Source: Lachnospiraceae bacterium (GTDB lineage Bacteria > Bacillota > Clostridia > Lachnospirales > Lachnospiraceae). Taken from it: DNA of 64,000 bases. A program made the translations under genes and the position numbers. Shown here piece by piece: positions 18,565-27,243 of this stretch. Position 1 is the first letter of the stretch. Every line of letters begins with the position of its first letter. The stretch is from the NCBI GenBank assembly GCA_910575565.1, contig CAJTFL010000005.1, positions 124,001 to 188,000 on the forward strand. Direction: 5' to 3'. The notes under the pieces are model-generated. The model was not told the origin of the DNA, did not search any database, and saw only the letters and a program-made list of their open reading frames with translations.

Positions 18565-19068
18565 TTATGGAAGAGGCGTTACCGGCGTGTGCTCGCCTGC
18601 AGCGACGGTCATATTCACCAGCCAGGTGCTTTCGTCTTCCTTGGTGGCTTCCGGCATTACCTGGACGGTAAAGCCGTAATCGTCAAAGAACCCGCCGTAC
18701 CGTTCTTCGTCCGCCAAGGAGATGGAATTGTTCTGGATGGCGATGGAATCGTTGATGTGCCGGATTAAGTCGGCAGCGTAGCGGGCGGCGGTTTCCTTGT
18801 CTACCGTATCGTCCACGAACAGCTGGGCTTCAATCATTTTTTCCTCGTCCCTGTGGGCGTAGTTGAACGTAACCAGGCCGGGATATTCATCATAATCGTA
18901 GTAGCTCATTACGTCATCAGTGACCTGATGCCATTCCAGCTGCACATCCGTATAAACGGTAAAGTCTGGCTGTGGCTTTTCCTCCGGGGATAAGATATTG
19001 CTTTTGGTACAGCCGGAAGATAAAATCATTACGCAGCTTAAGGCTGCTGCAAATAGCGTTTTTTTCAT
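18565..19068 (-). CDS. Small lipoprotein of unknown function
   Basis: Begins with a lipoprotein signal peptide, MKKTLFAAALSCVMILSSGC, with the lipobox cysteine at residue 20. The mature domain of about 148 aa contains PDFTVYTDVQLEWHQVTDDV and ends TVAAGEHTPVTPLP. I do not recognise the family. The ATG at 19068 has TTGGAGGA upstream, and a longer in-frame extension to 19107 would hide the signal peptide. It is upstream of, and probably co-transcribed with, the MBL-fold gene, and both products would be outside the membrane. Confidence 0.75.
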   Translation of the reverse strand: MKKTLFAAALSCVMILSSGCTKSNILSPEEKPQPDFTVYTDVQLEWHQVTDDVMSYYDYDEYPGLVTFNYAHRDEEKMIEAQLFVDDTVDKETAARYAADLIRHINDSIAIQNNSISLADEERYGGFFDDYGFTVQVMPEATKEDESTWLVNMTVAAGEHTPVTPLP

Positions 19069-19256
19069 GTTTTCCTCCAAGATGTAAAGATTATCGGCCC
19101 AGTACACTGGTGTACTGCTGGATGATATCCGATGCAGGCATGACGTCCCTGGGCGTTCGTTCCTGTCTGTGCTGGAACACTACAGTATTATATCCGAAGC
19201 TTTTCGGTTTGGATAGGGCTTTTGGAAAAACGTCAGAAAATCTTCACAAATTTTCC

Positions 19257-19285
19257 TTGCCTTTTTGATCAATCAGTGCTATCAT
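19257..19285 (+). promoter_or_regulatory. Putative sigma-A promoter for BCCT transporter
   Basis: TTGCCT (19257-19262), 17-bp spacer, TATCAT (19280-19285). Directly downstream a TGTTCAA (19285-19291) and TTGAACA (19314-19320) inverted pair ends at the ribosome site and could modulate expression. Confidence 0.5.
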
Positions 19286-19330
19286 GTTCAATATATTAAT
19301 TATTTTTTTGTTTTTGAACAGGAGGTTTTT

Positions 19331-20899
19331 ATGAGACAGAATGTTGGACATAAGTCAGGGGAAGGGGAAGTTCCTTTTAAAGAGCGGCTGGATAAGATTA
19401 CCACGCTGGTTCCCTTGGCAGCCGTAATCCTTTTGTGCATTTTCTTCTGCTTTTTTCCGGAAGGGTCTTCATCGGTTCTGAGCGCTATCCGGTTCTTTTT
19501 AGGGGATCAGCTGGGAAGCTGCTATCTGCTTATCGGTTTTGGGGTGTTTGTTTGTTCGCTGTATATCGCGTTTTCCCGGTATGGGCAGATTAAGCTGGGC
19601 GGCGGGGAGAAGCCGGAATATACGCCCTTCCAGTGGGGCTCCATGATGTTTACCGCTGGCCTGGCTGCGGATATTTTGTTTTACTCCCTTTGCGAGTGGA
19701 TGCTGTATGCCAATGAACCCCATATCGCGGAGCTTGGCTCCATGCAGGACTGGGCATCGGTTTATCCGCTGTTTCACTGGGGGCCTATTCCCTGGTGCTT
19801 TTATCTGGTGCTTGCAGTGGCTTTCGGCTTTATGCTCCATGTACGCAAGCGGACGAAGCAGAAGTATTCGGAGGCCTGCCGCGCTCTTTTGGGGGATAAG
19901 GTAGATAAGGCGCCAGGCCGTGTGATTGACTTGATTGCGGTGATTGCGCTGCTGGCCGGTACGGCCACCACCTTTTCTTTGGCCACGCCCCTGCTTTCCA
20001 TGGTGTTTAGCCGGGTGCTTTCCATTCCCCAGTCCCATTTTCTGACCATTGGTATTTTGGCGGTTATCGGCCTTACTTACACCATTACCGTATGTTTTGG
20101 CATGAAAGGCGTGTCAAAGCTGGCCTCCTCCTGTACATACTTATTTTTTGCCTTGCTGCTGTATGTGCTGGTGGGAGGGGGGCAGCCACGGTATATTATT
20201 GAGACGGGAATTACGGCCATAGGCAGCCTGGCCCAGAATTTTATCAGCTTGTCTACCTGGACGGATTCCATGCGCACCTCCTCATTCCCGCAGAACTGGA
20301 CCATATTTTACTGGGCTTACTGGATGGTGTGGTGTGTGGCGACGCCTTTTTTCATCGGCTCCATCAGCCGGGGAAGGACGATCCGCCAGACGATTTTGGG
20401 CGGGTATTTCTGGGGCCTTTCCGGAACCTTTACCTCCTTTATCATTCTGGGGAATTACAGTTTAGGGCTGCAGGTTTTCGGGAAGCTGGATGTGCTGGGG
20501 TTTTATGGGAAAACACAGGATCTGTACCAGACGATCCTGAAGGTATTCGATACGCTGCCCTTTAGCCAGGCGGGCCTGATTCTGCTGGCATTGACCATGA
20601 TTGCCTTTTATGCCACTTCCTTTGACGCGCTTACCATGGTGGCTTCCACTTACTCTTATCAGGAATTAAAAGCGGGGGAAGAGCCGAAGAAGGGCGTGAA
20701 GCTGTTTTGGGCGGTTTTGCTGATTTTGTTCCCCATTGCCTTGATTTTTAACGACAGCTCCATGGCGAACCTGCAGTCGGTATCCATTATTGCCGCCTTT
20801 CCTATTGGGTTTATTATTTTGCTGATGATTGTAAGCTTTTTCAAAGATGCGAAACAATATCTGGCGGAAAGGGAAGGGCGGGGAGATTTTCTGAAATAA
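19331..20899 (+). CDS. BCCT-family transporter
   Basis: Secondary transporter of 522 aa with about 12 transmembrane segments. The family motif region WTIFYWAYWMVWCVATPFFI followed by ISRGRTIRQ is clear near residues 325-355 and matches the conserved core of betaine/carnitine/choline transporters. The early part, with LFYSLCEWM in place of the common glycine-rich FWGVAEP, is divergent, so the exact quaternary amine is open. A GGAGG site is 5 bp from the ATG at 19331. An extension to 19265 is unlikely because it lacks a site. It runs toward the HPr-like gene. Confidence 0.85.
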   Translation: MRQNVGHKSGEGEVPFKERLDKITTLVPLAAVILLCIFFCFFPEGSSSVLSAIRFFLGDQLGSCYLLIGFGVFVCSLYIAFSRYGQIKLGGGEKPEYTPFQWGSMMFTAGLAADILFYSLCEWMLYANEPHIAELGSMQDWASVYPLFHWGPIPWCFYLVLAVAFGFMLHVRKRTKQKYSEACRALLGDKVDKAPGRVIDLIAVIALLAGTATTFSLATPLLSMVFSRVLSIPQSHFLTIGILAVIGLTYTITVCFGMKGVSKLASSCTYLFFALLLYVLVGGGQPRYIIETGITAIGSLAQNFISLSTWTDSMRTSSFPQNWTIFYWAYWMVWCVATPFFIGSISRGRTIRQTILGGYFWGLSGTFTSFIILGNYSLGLQVFGKLDVLGFYGKTQDLYQTILKVFDTLPFSQAGLILLALTMIAFYATSFDALTMVASTYSYQELKAGEEPKKGVKLFWAVLLILFPIALIFNDSSMANLQSVSIIAAFPIGFIILLMIVSFFKDAKQYLAEREGRGDFLK

Positions 20900-20965
20900 G
20901 CAAAGGTAAGCAGAGAGCTTTCCTGAGATAAGAAGAAAGAAGGGCAGAGAGCTTTTGCTAAAATA

Positions 20966-21086
20966 GCAAAAAAGAAAAGCAAAAAAGAAAAGCAAAAAAG
21001 AAAAGCAAAAAAAGAAAAGCAAAAAAGAAAAGCAAAAAAGAAAAGCAAAAAAAGAAAAGCAAAAAAGAAAAGCAAAAAAGAAAAAA
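20966..21086. repeat. 13-14-bp A-rich tandem repeat
   Basis: Nine copies of GCAAAAAAGAAAA, spaced 13, 13, 13, 14, 13, 13, 14, 13 bp, which gives a partial 40-bp higher-order period. It lies just after the BCCT stop codon, on the transcribed side of the terminator. One strand is almost all purine. Confidence 0.85.
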
Positions 21087-21113
21087 CGGCCGCCCATTAT
21101 GGTAGCCGTTTTT
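21082..21113. terminator. Bidirectional terminator between BCCT and HPr-like genes
   Basis: AAAAACGGC (21082-21090) and GCCGTTTTT (21105-21113) form a stem flanked by A and T runs, so it can end transcription from both convergent genes. Confidence 0.75.
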
Positions 21114-21118
21114 GAACT

Positions 21119-21373
21119 TTATCCATGTACCTCTAGTGCCTTCTTTAACTTGTCTCCAGCCGCTGCTTCATCTGCCCCATTAAAATAGAAGACAAGCCGG
21201 TTTCCCTGCGGATTCCAATTGCGCTTCATTTGGTTGTAATCTTTTGCGTTAATCCGCATATCCGTATCCTGGATGTATACTTCGCAGGAACACTGCTGAG
21301 CAATCCGGATGATGTAAGAAATCGGCAATGGACGGGCAGAGCGTGCAGCAATGTTAACTTGTTTCGCTAACAT
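21119..21373 (-). CDS. HPr-like protein lacking the phosphorylatable histidine
   Basis: An 84-aa protein of HPr (PTS phosphocarrier) fold: the conserved HARP motif appears as SARP (Ser12 at the His15 position), followed by PISYIIRIAQQ, CEVYIQ and INAKDYNQM. The region around HPr Ser46 is also changed. It therefore resembles Crh-like or other regulatory HPr paralogues and probably does not carry phosphate from enzyme I. Length and strand order fit. A sigma-A promoter lies upstream. Function is inferred as regulatory, with low certainty. Confidence 0.75.
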   Translation of the reverse strand: MLAKQVNIAARSARPLPISYIIRIAQQCSCEVYIQDTDMRINAKDYNQMKRNWNPQGNRLVFYFNGADEAAAGDKLKKALEVHG

Positions 21374-21448
21374 AAATACACCACCCCGTTCCCAATAAGT
21401 AAACCAGTCGTTACCCGACCATCAGTAGTTGATTGCTAAACTGTTTTT

Positions 21449-21477
21449 AGTATACTCCCATTTTGTTAAAAATTCAA
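21449..21477 (-). promoter_or_regulatory. Promoter of the HPr-like gene
   Basis: On the minus strand TTGAAT (21477-21472), 17-bp spacer, TATACT (21454-21449), about 75 bp before the start codon. Confidence 0.6.
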
Positions 21478-21556
21478 TATTAATTTTTAAGTTTTTGTAT
21501 AACTTTGCAAAAATATCTTAAAAATTTTTGCGAACTTTTGTTATTTAGCTGAAAAT

Positions 21557-22540
21557 TTAATATAGTTCCGTTACCGGAAGGCCGCTGTGGTATGAATAAT
21601 TCCCTAATTCGTCCAAAAGAGCCGGGAGCACATCCTCCTGCAGCCCGGTTTTCGACAGGGAAGCGTTCAAATAGTAGTAAATCGTACTGCACTTAGAGAG
21701 GCACTGCCGGAAAAGCTGGGGGAAGGAAGCGGTGCTTGCCATGGCGTGGTTCCAGGGGTTTACCCAGGCCTGGTGATCGATGTTTAAGCTTTCCCTGGGA
21801 TTTTCTACCTCATCCGTCACCAGCTTTTGGGAAGCCACAGGGGTTTCTAAAAATATGGATTCCACGAAGGCTACTTTGCTTTTTTTGGATCCCCTGGGAT
21901 CAGCCAGGGTGCGGCAGCCGAACCGGAGAGCCAGGATGGAGCGGTGAACCATGCGGGCGGTGACGTGATAGTTGTTTTTATGGGTTAAGGGATAGTAGGT
22001 TTCGTTAATGCAGTCTGCCAGGAAACGGGAGATAAACTGGGTTTCCAGGCCGTTTAAGCAGATGGTGGCCGCCTGGTTAAACTGAGAAGGCTTTTTCTTT
22101 TTGTACTTGGCTAAAAGAAGGGCATCCAGGTCATTTTCCAAAAGGGCATGGAGCCCGTGGGCATGGGCGGAAGGATTCCTGGGATCGTAATGGATCCGCC
22201 CGTATACGTAGGGATGGCAGATGTAATCGCCGATGTAATGGCAGAAGAAGCCAGCCAGATAGGCGATCCCCTGCTCGCGCTGCTGCCGTGAGGAAATGTG
22301 AGATAAATGGTTTAAGCAGCAGGAAAAAAAGTCGCTTACATGGTGCTCATGCATATAAGAGCCTACGTTCCGGTAGTCCCGGTGGCGGAGGACAGGGATA
22401 TTGTAGAAAAACATATCCGGACCCTGAAGCCCAAGCTGGTAAAGCCAGCGGTATTTGGAAATCAGGTATTTCAGCTGATTCATGGGCAGATCGTTGTAAG
22501 CCTTCATCCCAAGGATATAGTGCGTAGTAAAGCCGGGCAC
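21557..22540 (-). CDS. Zinc-dependent phospholipase C-like protein
   Basis: Protein of 327 aa with many spaced histidines and aspartates in the order expected for the zinc-dependent phospholipase C/P1 nuclease fold: PGFTTHYILG at the N-terminus, QGPDMFFYN, HEHHVSDFF and FFCHYIGDYICHPYVYGRIH near residues 98-117. No signal peptide is visible, so a cytoplasmic role or an unusual route is possible. The start is a GTG at 22540 preceded by GAGGTGA. Phosphoesterase activity is inferred from the fold. The gene stands alone on this strand. Confidence 0.8.
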   Translation of the reverse strand: MPGFTTHYILGMKAYNDLPMNQLKYLISKYRWLYQLGLQGPDMFFYNIPVLRHRDYRNVGSYMHEHHVSDFFSCCLNHLSHISSRQQREQGIAYLAGFFCHYIGDYICHPYVYGRIHYDPRNPSAHAHGLHALLENDLDALLLAKYKKKKPSQFNQAATICLNGLETQFISRFLADCINETYYPLTHKNNYHVTARMVHRSILALRFGCRTLADPRGSKKSKVAFVESIFLETPVASQKLVTDEVENPRESLNIDHQAWVNPWNHAMASTASFPQLFRQCLSKCSTIYYYLNASLSKTGLQEDVLPALLDELGNYSYHSGLPVTELY

Positions 22541-22741
22541 GGTAAGTCACCTCATTTCTTGATGTTGTTTTCTTGATGTGGTGTGATTTTACGCCTAAGG
22601 ATATTGTATCACGGATCGAATGAAATTCATAGAAATTATTTTACAGGGATTTTACAAAAACCTGGTAATGGATTTGATATTGGGTGGGTAAAATAAGGAC
22701 TGAACAGACAGTATATTTTGTTCAAAACAAGGGAGGAAATT

Positions 22742-24499
22742 ATGGATATTTTTCATGTGCTGGCCCTGGTGGGAGGGCTTAGTCTATTTTTATTCGGCAT
22801 GAGCCTTATGGGACAGGCATTAGAGCGCCGGGCAGGAGGAGGGCTTCGGGGGATACTGGGCAGGCTGACCACGAAGCCCGCGGTGGGTCTGCTTACCGGG
22901 CTGGGGGTTACGGCAGTGATCCAAAGCTCTTCGGCGGCTACCGTAATGGTGGTTGGCTTCGTCAATTCAGGCCTGATGACCTTAAGACAGGCAATCAATG
23001 TGATCATGGGGGCGAATGTGGGAACTACGGTTACGGCCTGGATCTTAAGCCTGTCCGGGATTGACAGCGGGAATTTGGCCGTCAGGCTGTTAAAGCCGTC
23101 ATCCTTTACCCCGGTACTGGCGTTGGTTGGCATTATTTTCTATCTGTTTTGCAAAAACCCGAAGAAAAAGGATACGGGAATGATTCTCTTAGGCTTTGCC
23201 ACGCTGATGTTTGGCATGGAGGAGATGTCCGGCGCGGTGGCAGGGCTGGGGGACATCCCGGCTTTTCAGAATCTTTTCCTATTGTTTAAGAATCCCGTCC
23301 TGGGCGTGCTGGCAGGCGCTTTCCTTACGGCAGTGATTCAGTCCAGCTCCGCATCTGTCGGGATTCTCCAGGCGCTGGCCGTTACGGGGCAAGTTTCCTA
23401 CGGCGCGGCTGTGCCCATCATCATGGGGCAGAATATCGGAACCTGTGTGACGGCTATGCTTTCTTCTGTAGGAGCCAATAAAAACGCCAAGCGTGCGGCT
23501 ATGGTGCATCTGCTGTTTAACGTAATCGGCTCGGCGGTCTGTCTTGTGGCGTTTTGTTTGGTCAAGGCAGCGGCGGCTCCGGCGCTTTTGGATGCGCCGG
23601 CATCCCTCTTTGGCATTGCCGCAGCTCATTCAGCCTTTAATATTTTGTGCACCCTTTTGATGTTTCCCATGTCCGGCCTGCTGGAAAAGCTGGTGAACCG
23701 GATTGTGCCTGACGGAGAGCAGCCGGAGCGGCAGGCAAAGCTGGATGAGCGGCTGTTTGCCACGCCGTCCATTGCCCTGGAGCGCTGCCATGAGGTGGCT
23801 AAGGAGATGGCTCAGGCTTCCGTGTCCGCCTTAAAGGACGGGCTGGCGTACTTGGAGACACCTTTGCCGGAGCTTGCCCAAAAAGTGCGGGAGAAGGAAG
23901 AGAAGACGGATCGCTACGAGGACGGCCTGGGAACGTACCTGGTGCAGCTAAGCGCCCGTCCGATCAGCGAGGCGGATCAGGCGGAGGCGGCAAAGCTGCT
24001 GAAAATAATCGGGGACGTGGAACGGATATCCGACCATGCGGTAGGGGTGGTTGAGTCGGCAGAGGAACTGCAGGAGAAGGAAATTCGGTTTACCGCCGCG
24101 GCAAAAGAGGAGCTTTCCCTTATTTCGGCTGCGGTGAGGGAGATCCTGGATTTGACCTTGGCGGCCTTTCAGGAGGATAACTTGGAGGCGGCATCCATGG
24201 TGGAGCCGTTAACCCAGGTGATTGGCCGCTTGAAGGAGCAGCTGCGCACCAACCATATAAAGCGCCTGCAGCAAGGCGGCTGTACCATTGACGCAGGGTT
24301 TATCTGGTTTGATCTGCTGACGAATTTGGAACGTAGCGCCGCCCACTGTTCCAATATCGCCGGATGTGTGATGGATATTGCCCAGCATAACATTAACCTT
24401 CATCAATCGCTGCGCCAGCTCCGGGACGGAAGCGAGGATTATCAGGAAAAATACCGGTGGTTTGCAGGAAAGTACCGGCTGGATGTGCAGCGCATATAA
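22742..24499 (+). CDS. Na/Pi cotransporter family protein with PhoU-like domain
   Basis: Membrane protein of 585 aa, with two inverted Na/Pi transporter repeats marked by TAVIQSSSAATVM near residue 65 and TAVIQSSSASVG near residue 200, both holding the QSSSA signature. The C-terminal 230 residues are helical and PhoU-like, as in NptA-type proteins. It likely moves phosphate with sodium or regulates phosphate export. GGGAGGAAAT directly precedes the ATG at 22742, better than the TTG at 22718. Substrate direction is unknown. Confidence 0.9.
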   Translation: MDIFHVLALVGGLSLFLFGMSLMGQALERRAGGGLRGILGRLTTKPAVGLLTGLGVTAVIQSSSAATVMVVGFVNSGLMTLRQAINVIMGANVGTTVTAWILSLSGIDSGNLAVRLLKPSSFTPVLALVGIIFYLFCKNPKKKDTGMILLGFATLMFGMEEMSGAVAGLGDIPAFQNLFLLFKNPVLGVLAGAFLTAVIQSSSASVGILQALAVTGQVSYGAAVPIIMGQNIGTCVTAMLSSVGANKNAKRAAMVHLLFNVIGSAVCLVAFCLVKAAAAPALLDAPASLFGIAAAHSAFNILCTLLMFPMSGLLEKLVNRIVPDGEQPERQAKLDERLFATPSIALERCHEVAKEMAQASVSALKDGLAYLETPLPELAQKVREKEEKTDRYEDGLGTYLVQLSARPISEADQAEAAKLLKIIGDVERISDHAVGVVESAEELQEKEIRFTAAAKEELSLISAAVREILDLTLAAFQEDNLEAASMVEPLTQVIGRLKEQLRTNHIKRLQQGGCTIDAGFIWFDLLTNLERSAAHCSNIAGCVMDIAQHNINLHQSLRQLRDGSEDYQEKYRWFAGKYRLDVQRI

Positions 24500-24520
24500 G
24501 CTTAAGATTCAAGCTTATAT
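24494..24520. terminator. Inverted repeat after the Na/Pi gene
   Basis: ATATAAGCTT and AAGCTTATAT with a 7-nt loop overlap the stop codon region of the Na/Pi gene. No T run follows, so it may stabilise the transcript end and not be a classical terminator. Confidence 0.4.
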
Positions 24521-24639
24521 TGGGATGCTTTAAAATATTGCTGTTAAGTGCTGCCATTTAGCGCTGCCGTTTAAAGCAGGTCATACTGGCTGAGACCCTG
24601 CCATAAATTATAGAAATGGTTTGGCAGAAGGATGGGCAG

Positions 24640-26025
24640 ATGCTGGAGCAGATTCATAAAATCGTATGGGGGCCATGGCTGATGGCTCTGTTTTTGGCAG
24701 CGGGGGTGTTTTATACCGTTCGTTCCCACGGATTCCAGGTGCGGGGCTTTCCCATTTGGTGGAGGGCTACGGTGGGAAGCTTTTTTTGGAAGAAGGAAGG
24801 GGGAGCAAGGGAAAGAAAGGCAGGGCAGGAGGAGGATGGAGCCGAGGAAAGCGCGGCAGGCGGCAGGCGGCGGCAGTTTAAGACGGCCTGCACGGCCTTG
24901 GCGGCTACGGTGGGAACCGGCAATATCGTGGGGGTGGCGACGGCCATTACCTGCGGCGGGCCAGGGGCGCTGTTTTGGATGTGGGTTTCGGCGGGCATAG
25001 GAATGATGACGGCATATGGGGAGGTTTATTTAGGGATTGCCAGCCGGTTCAGGGACAGGGAAGGAAACGTGCTGTGCGGGCCTTTCGTGTATTTAGGCCG
25101 GCTGGCCAGAAAGCCTCTCCTGGCCGCGGCTTACGGCATCCTTTGCCTTGCATCCTCCCTGGGAATGGGGGCGATGGTACAGGCAAATTCCGTGGCGGAA
25201 ACCTTGGCTTACGCCTTTTCCTTTCCAAAGATATGGGGGGCGGCGGCCTTAACCATCCTGATTGCCTTGATTATCCGGGGAGGGAAAAAGCAGATTGGCA
25301 GCGCCGCTGAAAAGCTGATTCCCTTTTCCGCTGGGCTGTATATCCTGTTTTCCCTGGCAGTTTTATGCCTTTGCAGGCGCGTTTTGCCGGAGGTGCTTTC
25401 AAGCGTTTTCCGGGAGGCTTTCCGGCTTAAGGCGGCGGCAGGAGGCGCATCGGGATATGGGATTAGCCTGGCTCTCCGGTATGGCCTTGCCAGGGGCGTG
25501 TTTTCCAATGAGGCAGGCCTTGGCAGCCTGGCGGTGCTTCACGGGGAGTCGCCGGGGGAGGATCCCAAGCTTCAGGGAATGTGGGCGATGTTTGAGGTGT
25601 TTTTTGATACCGTTATCGTTTGCACCTTGACCGGGCTTGTGGTGCTGTGCGGCCTAAAAGAGGGAGGCCTTTCGGCGAAAAAGGCGGGGATAACCGGTGC
25701 AGCCCTTACCTCCTGGTGTTTTTCCCGGTATCTGGGCGAATGGGGGGAAAGTCTGGTTTCTCTGTCCCTGATTCTTTTTGCCTTTGCCACCATTATTGCC
25801 TGGCATTATCTGGGAAGCCAGTCCTTGGCCTGGCTGGCGGGGAAAAGGCTGGCAGGGCTTTACCAGATGCTTTACCTGGCAGCGGTGGCCTTTGGAGGGA
25901 TGGCTTCCCTGGGGAATGTGTGGCTTTTGGCCGATATTGTTAACGGCCTTATGGCTCTTCCTAATCTGATGGCGCTGTTTTTGCTGGCAGGGTCGGTGAC
26001 ATTCCCGGAAGGGCTTGACAAATGA
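24640..26025 (+). CDS. AGCS-family sodium:amino-acid symporter
   Basis: Alanine/glycine:cation symporter homologue of 461 aa with about 10 to 11 membrane segments. Family landmarks are ALAATVGTGNIVGVATAITC, GGPGALFWMWVSAGIGM, and GVFSNEAGLGS near residue 292. Compared with typical members there is an extra charged loop around residues 45-80 (EGGARERKAGQEEDGAEES). The ATG at 24640 is preceded by AGAAGGA; an in-frame ATG at 24616 has no good site. Likely imports Ala/Gly-type amino acids with Na+. Confidence 0.85.
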   Translation: MLEQIHKIVWGPWLMALFLAAGVFYTVRSHGFQVRGFPIWWRATVGSFFWKKEGGARERKAGQEEDGAEESAAGGRRRQFKTACTALAATVGTGNIVGVATAITCGGPGALFWMWVSAGIGMMTAYGEVYLGIASRFRDREGNVLCGPFVYLGRLARKPLLAAAYGILCLASSLGMGAMVQANSVAETLAYAFSFPKIWGAAALTILIALIIRGGKKQIGSAAEKLIPFSAGLYILFSLAVLCLCRRVLPEVLSSVFREAFRLKAAAGGASGYGISLALRYGLARGVFSNEAGLGSLAVLHGESPGEDPKLQGMWAMFEVFFDTVIVCTLTGLVVLCGLKEGGLSAKKAGITGAALTSWCFSRYLGEWGESLVSLSLILFAFATIIAWHYLGSQSLAWLAGKRLAGLYQMLYLAAVAFGGMASLGNVWLLADIVNGLMALPNLMALFLLAGSVTFPEGLDK

Positions 26026-26219
26026 AAAGCAGACGCATATACTGAAAGCCGTTAATTCTTGTGCCGCTGATTCTTGTGTGTATTTGGTGATGGATTTAAG
26101 ACTTGCAATCGATGTGCGGCACACAAAACGGTGTTGACGGCCAGCTTCCTGCCTGTTTACGGTATAGGCAGACGCGGCTGTTTACCTTGGTAAATAGAAA
26201 GACTGCGGGGAAAATAAAG

Positions 26220-27152
26220 ATGATGTACGTATTGCTGCTGGTTGGTTTTTTACTGTTAATTAAAGGGGCGGATTACTTTGTGGAAGGCAGTTCCTCCATA
26301 GCGAAGCTGCTGCGGGTTCCCACGGTGGTTATCGGCCTGACGGTGGTGGCTCTGGGAACCAGTATGCCGGAGATGGCGGTAAGCGTGACGGCGGCCATGA
26401 CCGGGAACAATGACATTGCAGTAAGCAATGTGCTGGGCTCAAATTTATTTAATCTTTTGGTGGTGGTTGGAGCCTGCGGCGTGGTGGTGGCCCTTCCGGT
26501 GGATAAAACGATCTTAAAGCGGGATTTTCCCTTTTCCATCGGGGTTACGCTGCTGCTTTTGGGGATGTGTGCCTTTGATCTCAAAGTGAGCCGGGGCGAG
26601 GGGATGGTTTTGTTCGGTATTCTGATCGGCTATCTGCTGTATATTATCCGCAGCGCCTTAAAGCACCGGGAGCCGGAGCTGGAGGAGGCTATCCGGGGGA
26701 TCCGCCGTTCCCCGGCAGTCAGCAGCATTTTTATCGTGGGGGGAATCGGGGCGATTGTCATCGGAGGGGATCTGGTGGTGGATAACGCCTGCCGGATTGC
26801 GGAGGCTTTCGGCTTAAGCCAGACGCTAATCGGCCTGACGATCGTTGCCATGGGCACATCGCTCCCAGAGCTGGTGACATCTGTGGTTGCCGCGAAAAAA
26901 GGGGAAAATGACATGGCCATGGGTAATGTGGTCGGATCGAATATTTTTAATATCCTGTCGGTATTAGGCCTGTCGGCGGCTATCCATCCGGTGAAGGTGT
27001 CGCCCGTTTCCCTGTATGATCTGGCAGTTCTTTTGGCCTCAAGCGCTGCCGTCTGGCTGGCTGCAGGAAAGAGGCAGTCCGTGGGACGGGGAGTTTCCGT
27101 CGGGATGCTTTTGGCTTATGGGGTCTATGGGGTGTATATCGCCGTCCGGTAA
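26220..27152 (+). CDS. CaCA-family calcium/sodium antiporter (YrbG-like)
   Basis: A 310-aa membrane protein with two homologous halves, each carrying the alpha-repeat signature: VVALGTSMPEMAVSV near residue 42 and VAMGTSLPELVTSV near residue 210, followed by SNVLGSNLFNLL and GNVVGSNIFNIL. This is the conserved layout of K+-independent Na+/Ca2+ exchangers. The start is ATG 26220 or the adjacent ATG at 26223, preceded by GGGGAAAATAAAG. An in-frame extension to 26103 looks non-coding. Confidence 0.9.
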   Translation: MMYVLLLVGFLLLIKGADYFVEGSSSIAKLLRVPTVVIGLTVVALGTSMPEMAVSVTAAMTGNNDIAVSNVLGSNLFNLLVVVGACGVVVALPVDKTILKRDFPFSIGVTLLLLGMCAFDLKVSRGEGMVLFGILIGYLLYIIRSALKHREPELEEAIRGIRRSPAVSSIFIVGGIGAIVIGGDLVVDNACRIAEAFGLSQTLIGLTIVAMGTSLPELVTSVVAAKKGENDMAMGNVVGSNIFNILSVLGLSAAIHPVKVSPVSLYDLAVLLASSAAVWLAAGKRQSVGRGVSVGMLLAYGVYGVYIAVR

Positions 27153-27243
27153 GCCGGGGGAAGGCGCTGTCAGGCAATTTGGCAGTTCTGCCGGGGGAGG
27201 TTCTTTCATAAGCTGTAAAAACAAGATCATTAAGGAATAATCA

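Noticed and set aside
17983..18768. Plus-strand frame of 261 codons opposite the MBL-fold gene
   Set aside because: Overlaps a gene with a signal peptide and zinc motifs on the other strand; composition is that of an antisense frame.
20659..21097. Minus-strand frames rich in Phe and Leu over the BCCT tail and the A-rich repeat
   Set aside because: They are the reverse reading of a tandem repeat and of the BCCT gene, and have no ribosome site.
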